Source of the DNA: an uncultured Pirellulaceae bacterium
GTDB taxonomy: Bacteria; Planctomycetota; Planctomycetia; Pirellulales; Pirellulaceae
DNA length: 5,447 nt
Assembly (NCBI GenBank): GCA_934255105.1
Contig: CAKQNH010000394.1
Span: 1-5,447 of the forward strand
Direction: 5' to 3'
Part shown: positions 1 through 5,447 of the stretch, piece by piece
How positions within the stretch are numbered: position 1 is the stretch's first letter
Layout: each line of letters opens with the position of its first letter
The notes under the pieces: generated by a model
Seen by the model: the letters and a program-made list of their open reading frames with translations, nothing else
What the model was told of the DNA's origin: nothing
The model's database searches: none
Made by a program: the position numbers and the translations under genes

Positions 1-6
1 TGTATC

Positions 7-34
7 TTGTGGAGGCGCAGTAGCCAGGTAAAAT
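7..34 (+). promoter_or_regulatory. putative sigma-70-like promoter of mfd
   Basis: The hexamer TAAAAT at 29-34 differs from the consensus -10 box TATAAT at one position and is preceded by AGG. TTGTGG at 7-12 matches the -35 consensus TTGACA at only three positions, but the 16-base spacing is right. Transcription would begin near base 41, leaving an A-rich leader of about 23 bases with no clear ribosome binding site before the mfd start at 64. The nearest GGAGG (11-15) is about 50 bases upstream and too far away to serve that start. The same 9-mer AGGTAAAAT recurs upstream of speA, which supports a regulatory role. The call is by eye only. Confidence 0.4.
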
Positions 35-63
35 ATGCGGGACAATAAAAGAATATCCATGGG

Positions 64-3000
64 ATGGACTCACTCGGCATGACGAAGCGTCGCGCTGTAC
101 TCAGTGTTAAACGCGAAGCGGTGGCTTCGCCCGCGACGCTGGCCGATGCCGTTGGCCAGTTAGCCGCAACCGCTGCGCTGCACAAAGCCTGCTCGGAGGT
201 GCGACGAGACGGACGGCTGTCGCTCGAGGGTTTGTGGCTGGGAGCCCTGGCTCCTGCTGTGGCGGCTTGGCTCAAACGCGACCCACGTCCGCTGCTGATC
301 ATCGTGCCTCAACTGGCCGATGCGGAAGCGGTGGCCGCGGAATTGGGCGAATTGACCGGTAACAGCGTCGATGTTTTTCCGCCGGGCAGCGAGGAGACCG
401 AGCTCGAATCGCTGGCTCATCAGGAAACCGCTCAGCGTCTGCACGTCCTCAGCCGGCTGTACAAATTCAGCAGTGCAGCCGCTGAAGGAGATGGCGGCCA
501 AGATAGCTCAGAGCTGTCCGGTAGCAGCCCCCCCGTGCTGACGACCACTCTGCCGGCTCTGATGCACAGCGTGCCAAGTCCGCAGTCGCTTGAGGGAGAT
601 AAACAGGTCCTGGTATCAGGCAAACGCATCGACCTGATCGGACTGCGCAAGTGGCTACTGCTATCGGGATATCACTCGACCAGCTCGGTACAGTTGCCTG
701 GCGAGTTCGCGGTTCGCGGTGGCATTTTAGACATCTTTCCTCCCGACGAGCCGCTGCCGGTTCGCGTCGAGTTGTTTGACGATGAGATAGAATCGCTGCG
801 ATCTTTCGATGTCGTATCGCAGCGAAGTATTGAGAAGCGCGAGCGACTGCAGTTGCTGGCCGTCCAAGGCTCGGTGGCCCAGGATGGTTCGCTGCTGGAC
901 TATTTGGCCGAGGATACGCTGGTGGTGGTCTTCGAGCGCCCGGCGATTATGTCGGCAGCGGAGATGTTTCTGCAGCGCATTCCGTTTCCAGAGCGTTTCG
1001 CAGCGCCACACTCGCTCTGGCAGCGCCTACTTGAGCGGCAGATGGTGCTGGCTTCGCAATTGGCCGACGAAGGTTATTTGGGTGAGCTGCTGCGTCTGCC
1101 GCTGGGTAACGTCGAACGCATCGGCGGCGACTTAGAAAAGTTGGCTCAGGATATCGATCAGCACGTCGGCCAGCGCTCAGCCGTGGTTGTGGCCATGAAC
1201 GACGGCGAGCGAGCGAGGTTGCAAGAATTGTTAGCCCCTGCGCGAGCCGCTGCTGAGAATCGATTATCGGTCGTGGTAAGCCAGCTTCAAAGTGGCTTTG
1301 AAGTCATGCCCGATGGCATGTTCGTGTTGACGGCCGGACAATTGCTCCGCCGCTCGCATGTTCGTCGCGTGACCAAACGCTCGAAGAGCAAGCCGATCGA
1401 CAGCTTTCTAGATCTCAAGTCGGGTGACTTAGTAGTGCATCTGTCGCATGGCATCGGTGTCTACCGAGGAACGGAACTGCTGGAGAAACACGGGCAGAAA
1501 TTTGAGCATTTGGTCATCGAGTTCGATGGCGGTACGAAGCTGTTTGTACCGAGTTCCAAGATCGAGTTGATCCAGCGGTATGTGGGCGGCACCAAGAGCC
1601 GACCCAAATTGGCGAAGATCGGTGGACTCTCGTGGGCCAAGCAAAAGAAGGCCGCGGAGAGCGCCGTGCAGGATATGGCGGTCGAACTGCTGGAGCTTCA
1701 GGCTCGCCGACGCAGCCTGCCGGGGATCGCTTTTGGCGGCGACAGCATTTGGCAAAATCAATTCGATGCATCGTTCCCGTATGTGGAAACTCCCGATCAG
1801 TTGAAGGCGATCGAGTCGGTCAAACAGGACATGATGATCACGCGACCGATGGATCGGTTGATCTGCGGTGACGTGGGCTTTGGCAAGACGGAAGTTGCTA
1901 TGCGGGCTGCCTTCAAAGCCATCGATAGCGGCTATCAAGTAGCCGTGTTGGTGCCCACCACGGTTTTGGCCGAGCAGCACTACAAGACGTTCCGCGAGCG
2001 GATGGCCGAGTTCCCGTTTGATATTGAGAAACTCAGTCGGTTTGCCACTCCGGCGCAGCACCGCGAGACAGTCAAAGGCATCGCTAGCGGGCGGGTGGAC
2101 ATCGTCGTCGGTACGCATCGCATCGCATCAAAATCGCTCAAGTTCTACAACCTGGGGCTGTTGATTATCGACGAAGAGCAGCGCTTCGGTGTGGAGATCA
2201 AGGAGCGTCTAAAACACATCCGCGAAAACGTCGACGTGATGACTCTCTCAGCAACTCCGATTCCTCGAACGCTGCACATGTCGCTCGTCGGCGTGCGCGA
2301 CATATCCAATCTGGAAACTCCGCCGGAAGACCGATTGAGCATCGAGACACGAACCATTCGCTTCGATGAAACGTTGATCCGCAATGCCGTCCTACGCGAA
2401 CTGAATCGTGGAGGGCAGATCTACTTTGTGCATAATCGCGTCAACGACATCGAGGAATTGGCCGCGCGGATTAAGCGCATTGTGCCCGAGGCCAGCCTAG
2501 TTATCGGTCACGGGCAGATGCACGAAGGCGAGCTGGAACAGGTGATGGTCGATTTCATCGATCACAAATACGACATCTTGCTGGCCACCACCATTATCGA
2601 AAGTGGACTGGATATTCCCAACGCCAATACGATCTTTATCGATGAGGCAAATCGCTACGGGTTGGCGGAGCTGCACCAATTGCGGGGCCGCGTCGGGCGG
2701 TACAAGCACCAAGCCCACTGCTATCTGTTGGTCGACCGCCACAAGCACTTGTCTCCCGACGCTTCACGGCGTCTGCACGCCATCGAAGAGTACAGCCAGA
2801 TTGGGGCCGGCTTTGGCATCGCCATGCGCGATTTGGAGATCCGCGGTGCCGGAAATCTACTGGGGACTCAGCAGAGCGGTCACATCGCGGCTATCGGTTA
2901 TGAACTGTACTGCCAACTGTTGGGCAACGCGGTCCGCGAGCTGACGCATCAAGCTCCCAAACTGTCGGTGGACGTCGAGATCGATATTCCAGTAAAAGCC

Positions 3001-3387
3001 TTTTTGCCCCCGGATTACGTACCCGAGTTGCGGCACCGGATCGATATCTATCGTCGCCTGAGCCGCATTGCCGACGTGCGCGAATTGGATGATATTCGCG
3101 ATGAGCTAGACGACCGCTTCGGCCGCCTGCCGCCGCCGGTGAAGCTGTTGTTGGAAATAGCCGAATTGAAAATTGATGCCTCGATCTGGTTTGTCCGCGC
3201 CCTGCAGGTCCAAGAGAATTTTCTAGTGATGACCTATAGCAACCGCCAACGCATCGAGCATCTGGCCAAGTTGCACAATCGTCGGTTGAGAATCGTCGAC
3301 AATCAAAAGGCATATTGGGTCACGCAACCGGAAAACGGCCACATCGACTGGCTCAGCGAAGCGCGACAAGCCTTCCGATCGGCCTAA
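64..3387 (+). CDS. mfd: transcription-repair coupling factor Mfd (ATP-dependent DNA translocase)
   Basis: Mfd is a cytoplasmic DNA translocase that binds RNA polymerase stalled at a lesion, pushes it off the template and recruits UvrA for nucleotide excision repair. The 1107-residue product is close to E. coli Mfd (1148). Visible modules, in order: a UvrB-like part (about 50-290) with PGEFAVRGGILDIFP at 212-226; a D3-like region (about 340-435); a CarD-like RNA-polymerase-interacting domain (about 450-510, VVHLSHGIGVYRG); RecG-like translocase lobes with Walker A GDVGFGKT (602-609, Lys608), DEEQ (703-706), SATPIPRT (729-736), TTIIESGLDIP (842-852) and QLRGRVGR (872-879); the TRG-type segment DLEIRGAGNLLG (923-934); and the C-terminal TRCF domain (about 970-1107). 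Arg218, Arg234 and Phe238 align with E. coli Arg165, Arg181 and Phe185, which are implicated in UvrA contact. An in-frame TAA at 46-48 makes ATG 64 the earliest start. Met6 (base 79) is the only close alternative. A Ser/Gly-rich insertion lies at about 134-157. No motif is broken. Confidence 0.97.
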   Translation: MDSLGMTKRRAVLSVKREAVASPATLADAVGQLAATAALHKACSEVRRDGRLSLEGLWLGALAPAVAAWLKRDPRPLLIIVPQLADAEAVAAELGELTGNSVDVFPPGSEETELESLAHQETAQRLHVLSRLYKFSSAAAEGDGGQDSSELSGSSPPVLTTTLPALMHSVPSPQSLEGDKQVLVSGKRIDLIGLRKWLLLSGYHSTSSVQLPGEFAVRGGILDIFPPDEPLPVRVELFDDEIESLRSFDVVSQRSIEKRERLQLLAVQGSVAQDGSLLDYLAEDTLVVVFERPAIMSAAEMFLQRIPFPERFAAPHSLWQRLLERQMVLASQLADEGYLGELLRLPLGNVERIGGDLEKLAQDIDQHVGQRSAVVVAMNDGERARLQELLAPARAAAENRLSVVVSQLQSGFEVMPDGMFVLTAGQLLRRSHVRRVTKRSKSKPIDSFLDLKSGDLVVHLSHGIGVYRGTELLEKHGQKFEHLVIEFDGGTKLFVPSSKIELIQRYVGGTKSRPKLAKIGGLSWAKQKKAAESAVQDMAVELLELQARRRSLPGIAFGGDSIWQNQFDASFPYVETPDQLKAIESVKQDMMITRPMDRLICGDVGFGKTEVAMRAAFKAIDSGYQVAVLVPTTVLAEQHYKTFRERMAEFPFDIEKLSRFATPAQHRETVKGIASGRVDIVVGTHRIASKSLKFYNLGLLIIDEEQRFGVEIKERLKHIRENVDVMTLSATPIPRTLHMSLVGVRDISNLETPPEDRLSIETRTIRFDETLIRNAVLRELNRGGQIYFVHNRVNDIEELAARIKRIVPEASLVIGHGQMHEGELEQVMVDFIDHKYDILLATTIIESGLDIPNANTIFIDEANRYGLAELHQLRGRVGRYKHQAHCYLLVDRHKHLSPDASRRLHAIEEYSQIGAGFGIAMRDLEIRGAGNLLGTQQSGHIAAIGYELYCQLLGNAVRELTHQAPKLSVDVEIDIPVKAFLPPDYVPELRHRIDIYRRLSRIADVRELDDIRDELDDRFGRLPPPVKLLLEIAELKIDASIWFVRALQVQENFLVMTYSNRQRIEHLAKLHNRRLRIVDNQKAYWVTQPENGHIDWLSEARQAFRSA
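1285..1320. repeat. two adjacent perfect inverted repeats inside mfd
   Basis: Bases 1285-1292 (CTTCAAAG) and 1296-1303 (CTTTGAAG) are exact reverse complements around a 3-base spacer. One base later, 1305-1310 (CATGCC) and 1315-1320 (GGCATG) are exact reverse complements around CGAT. Both lie in codons for about residues 408-419 of Mfd, in the region between the D3-like part and the RNA-polymerase-interacting domain. They could form two consecutive mRNA hairpins. The symmetry is directly visible, but any function is unknown and it may be chance. Confidence 0.7.
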
Positions 3388-3399
3388 TCGAGAAAATAC

Positions 3400-3417
3400 T
3401 CGCCGAGGCGACGTTTT
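3400..3417 (+). terminator. weak terminator-like hairpin after mfd
   Basis: Thirteen bases after the mfd stop codon, TCGC (3400-3403) and GCGA (3408-3411) can pair around the loop CGAG. CG and then four T (3414-3417) follow. The 4-bp stem and short T run make this a poor intrinsic terminator. An alternative pairing, CGACG (3409-3413) with CGTCG (3422-3426), overlaps it and would enclose the T run in its loop. No better terminator is visible in the 107-bp gap, so transcription from mfd may run on into speA. Confidence 0.15.
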
Positions 3418-3439
3418 GGCTCGTCGAATTGGGTTCCTG

Positions 3440-3459
3440 AGGTAAAATCGGGGATTCCC
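3440..3459 (+). promoter_or_regulatory. putative -10 element and palindrome upstream of speA
   Basis: AGGTAAAAT at 3440-3448 contains the -10-like hexamer TAAAAT (3443-3448) and is identical over nine bases to the element in front of mfd. No convincing -35 box lies 16-18 bases upstream; the closest TTG-containing sequence (TTGGCT, 3416-3421) is 21 bases away. A start near 3455 would give a leader of about 40 bases. The perfect odd-centred palindrome GGGATTCCC (3451-3459) covers the expected start and could be an operator half-site or chance. The call rests on motif resemblance and its repetition. Confidence 0.35.
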
Positions 3460-3494
3460 TATCCGTGTGGCCAGAATGATGGACCCAACATTAA

Positions 3495-5396
3495 ATGAAC
3501 GAAGAGACACTTCAGCAGGTGCAATTGGCCTACGGGGTCGAGAATTGGTCGGCAGGTTACTTCGATATTAGCTCTCGCGGGACGATCATCGTCCACCCTG
3601 CCAACGGGGACGTGCGCTATGCAGATCTGAAGGAGATCGTCGATCATCTGCTCGCCAAAGGGCGCGTCAAGCTGCCCCTGTTGCTGCGTTTCCCTCAGAT
3701 CTTGACCAGTCAACTGAGAGTGCTGACGGCCGCGTATCAGTCCGCCATCGCCGAATTTGAGTATTCGGGACAGCACTATCCGCTGTTCCCCATGAAGGTC
3801 AATCCACGGCGGGAAGTTGTCGAGGAGTTTTTGCGCGAGGGCAGCCGCTGCAGGATCGGTTTGGAGTGTGGCAGCAAAGCTGAATTGTATGCCGCCATCG
3901 CGCAGGAGCAGGGCCCTGATTCATTGCTGCTGTGCAATGGCTTCAAAGACGAATTGTTCGTGCGCACTGCGCTGATGGGGGTCAAGGCAGGCAAGCGCGT
4001 GACCATCGTGATCGAAAAACTGAACGAACTGCGGATGGTTCTCAAGCTCGCCCAAGAGGTCGGCGTGGCTCCCTGGATCGGACTGCGGGCCAAACTCTAC
4101 TCGCGCGGTTCGGGTAAATGGGCCTCCTCCGGTGGTGACTCGGCGAAGTTTGGGTTGACGACTTCGGAAATCCTGGAGTGCTTGCGGTTGCTGCGCGAGG
4201 CCAAGCTCGATCATCAACTGAAGCTGTTGCATTTTCACATCGGGTCGCAAATTACGGATATCAAACGCGTTAAAAACGCGATGAAGGAAGCGGCTCGCGT
4301 GTACTGCAAACTGCGGCAGATCGGCTGCGGTATCGAATTTGTCGACATCGGCGGAGGGCTGGGGGTCGATTACGATGGTTCGAAGACACGCTTTGATTCG
4401 AGCGTCAATTATACCGCTCAGGAATTCGCCAACGACGTGGTGTATTCGTTCAAGTGGATCTGCGATGAAGAGAGCGTCCCCACGCCGAATTTGGTGACCG
4501 AGAGCGGGCGTTTCATGACCGCTTACCACTCGGTGTTTATCACTTGCATCCGCGATGAGATCGAAACCTTTGCCGACGACCAACCTGTAGTCTCAATCGA
4601 TGAGGACGATCCACAGGTCATCACCGAGCTGAAGGATCTGTGCGACTCGATCACATCCAAGAATTACGCCGAGTACTATCACGACGCGTTGCAGATGAAA
4701 GACGAGCTGCAGATCCAGTTCAATCTAGGGTTGATCAGCCTTGAGGATCGCGCCAAAGGAGACGTTTTATTTTGGGAAATCTGCGCTCGCTCGCTGCATG
4801 AAGCCGAGGAGGATGGTTTTCCCGATGAAGAATTCGAGCAGCTCAAACGCAACTTGGCGCAAAAGTACCTGTGCAATTTTTCGCTCTTTCGCTCGGCTCC
4901 CGACAGTTGGGCGATTCGACAATTGTTCCCCATCGTGCCCATTCATAAGCTCGACGAAAAGCCCACCGACTATGCCACGCTGGTCGATGTGACCTGCGAT
5001 AGCGACGGCAAGATCGACCGCTTTGTCGACCTGAAGGATGTCAAGCAGACGCTCGAGCTGCATAGCTGGGAGCCCGGCGATGACTATTATCTGGGGATCT
5101 TTTTAGTGGGCGCGTACCAGGAGGTCATGGGCAGTCACCATAATCTTTTTGGACACCCCAACGAAGCACACATCGCCATCGATAATGACGGGCGCTTTCA
5201 CGTGACTAAAATCATTCCCGGTAGTCGCATCGAGGACATGATGATTTTTGCGCGCTACGATATCGCCCAGTTGGCCGAGTCCTACAAGCGGCAGCTCTCC
5301 GCACAGGTGGTCGCGGGCGAACTGAACCAAGCCGAAGCGGACGATCTGCTGCAAGAATACGAGCAGGTCGCCGGGCGAAGCACCTATTTAGAATAG
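3495..5396 (+). CDS. speA: biosynthetic arginine decarboxylase (PLP-dependent)
   Basis: SpeA decarboxylates L-arginine to agmatine, the first step of the arginine route to putrescine and longer polyamines. The family uses pyridoxal phosphate and Mg2+. The 633-residue product is close to E. coli SpeA (658) and aligns along its length. Visible landmarks: YPLFPMKVNP (95-104), where Lys101 is the expected Schiff-base lysine; ECGSKAEL (124-131); GSGKWASSGG (205-214) then KFGL; HFHIGSQ (246-252), with His248 likely stacking on the PLP ring; DIGGGLGVDY (284-293) for phosphate binding; ESGR (336-339); CDSDG (501-505), with Cys501 the expected catalytic cysteine; and GAYQE (539-543) followed by HNLFG. 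It ends TYLE, like the family. The family's helical insertion spans about 345-465. TAA at 3492-3494 directly precedes ATG 3495 in frame, so this is the earliest possible start. There is no Shine-Dalgarno sequence. An agmatinase or agmatine deiminase partner is not in the window. Confidence 0.97.
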   Translation: MNEETLQQVQLAYGVENWSAGYFDISSRGTIIVHPANGDVRYADLKEIVDHLLAKGRVKLPLLLRFPQILTSQLRVLTAAYQSAIAEFEYSGQHYPLFPMKVNPRREVVEEFLREGSRCRIGLECGSKAELYAAIAQEQGPDSLLLCNGFKDELFVRTALMGVKAGKRVTIVIEKLNELRMVLKLAQEVGVAPWIGLRAKLYSRGSGKWASSGGDSAKFGLTTSEILECLRLLREAKLDHQLKLLHFHIGSQITDIKRVKNAMKEAARVYCKLRQIGCGIEFVDIGGGLGVDYDGSKTRFDSSVNYTAQEFANDVVYSFKWICDEESVPTPNLVTESGRFMTAYHSVFITCIRDEIETFADDQPVVSIDEDDPQVITELKDLCDSITSKNYAEYYHDALQMKDELQIQFNLGLISLEDRAKGDVLFWEICARSLHEAEEDGFPDEEFEQLKRNLAQKYLCNFSLFRSAPDSWAIRQLFPIVPIHKLDEKPTDYATLVDVTCDSDGKIDRFVDLKDVKQTLELHSWEPGDDYYLGIFLVGAYQEVMGSHHNLFGHPNEAHIAIDNDGRFHVTKIIPGSRIEDMMIFARYDIAQLAESYKRQLSAQVVAGELNQAEADDLLQEYEQVAGRSTYLE

Positions 5397-5447
5397 ATAG
5401 TCGCCGAACCGCTCCGCCGGTTCGCTCCAGATCCGGTGGCTCACGCC
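5388..5447 (-). CDS. possible 3' end of a convergent gene, truncated by the window
   Basis: Read on the - strand from the window edge, 19 sense codons end at a TAA (5390-5388), giving a tail that finishes SEPAERFGDYLF. About 84% of the third positions are G or C, against about 63% of first and 47% of second positions, as expected for coding sequence in a GC-rich genome. It would overlap the end of speA tail to tail by 9 bases. Nineteen open codons are easily found by chance, and the opposite strand is also open here, so this is tentative. No family can be named. Confidence 0.3.
   Translation of the reverse strand, partial: GVSHRIWSEPAERFGDYLF
5405..5424. repeat. 7-bp inverted repeat after speA
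   Basis: CGAACCG (5405-5411) and CGGTTCG (5418-5424) are perfect reverse complements around a 6-base loop, starting 8 bases after the speA stop codon. The position suits a 3'-end hairpin for speA, but no T run follows on either strand, so it is not a classical intrinsic terminator. It may only reflect coding sequence of a convergent gene. Confidence 0.55.

Noticed and set aside
3..23. Possible tail of an upstream gene (YLVEAQ then TAG)
   Set aside because: Only six codons are available, all three + strand frames close within the first 48 bases, and the stretch overlaps the promoter-like element, so no frame can be chosen.
59..82. Seven-codon frame from ATG 59 whose TGA overlaps the in-frame mfd ATG at 79 (ATGA)
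   Set aside because: It resembles translational coupling to Met6 of Mfd, but it is very short, lacks a ribosome binding site and is easily a chance product of clustered ATGs.
918..925. GCTGGTGG, identical to the E. coli Chi site
   Set aside because: It lies in coding sequence, occurs once, and Chi sequences are lineage-specific; nothing here suggests an enterobacterial RecBCD recognition site.
1429..2118. 229-codon open frame on the - strand inside mfd
   Set aside because: It lies wholly opposite conserved translocase coding sequence, matches no recognisable family and is the kind of long shadow frame common in GC-rich genes.
4266..4280. CGCGTT / AACGCG inverted repeat with a 3-base spacer in speA
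   Set aside because: It is a single 6-bp symmetry within conserved coding sequence with no supporting context, so chance is the simplest explanation.
3921..4583. 220-codon open frame on the - strand inside speA
   Set aside because: It is antisense to conserved arginine decarboxylase motifs and has no recognisable domains or start signal; it is a shadow frame.
64..5396. mfd-speA as a functional DNA-repair and polyamine operon
   Set aside because: They share a strand, but a 107-bp gap with its own promoter-like element separates them and no established pathway links them; adjacency alone is not enough.

Overview
The window holds two complete, co-directional bacterial genes on the + strand: mfd (transcription-repair coupling factor, 64..3387) and speA (biosynthetic arginine decarboxylase, 3495..5396). 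A 107-bp gap separates them. Base composition is moderately GC-rich. Neither gene has a clear Shine-Dalgarno sequence. Together with the character of the two proteins, this fits a planctomycete-like organism (Pirellula/Rhodopirellula type), but that assignment is an inference of moderate-to-low confidence. No RNA gene, mobile element or CRISPR array is visible.

Layout: positions 1-63 are a short leader with a promoter-like element (TAAAAT, 29-34). mfd fills 64-3387 and is a full-length Mfd with UvrB-like, RNA-polymerase-interacting, RecG-like translocase and C-terminal TRCF modules. All key motifs are intact. One low-complexity insertion, carrying a run of seven C, sits in the UvrB-like part. 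The 3388-3494 gap holds only a weak terminator-like hairpin and a second promoter-like element that shares the 9-mer AGGTAAAAT with the mfd leader. speA fills 3495-5396 and has all the expected PLP and catalytic motifs. The last ~50 bases contain a 7-bp inverted repeat and may be the 3' end of a convergent gene on the - strand.

The two genes have no established shared pathway. Mfd removes RNA polymerase stalled at DNA lesions and recruits UvrA. SpeA converts arginine to agmatine, the first step of one route to putrescine. Each appears to have its own promoter-like element, so they are probably neighbours rather than an obligate operon. This is largely an ordinary housekeeping region, and I do not see evidence of a new system. 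The points worth a second look are the shared upstream motif, the out-of-frame double ATG overlapping the speA start, the homopolymer and insertion in mfd, and tandem perfect hairpins within the mfd coding sequence.
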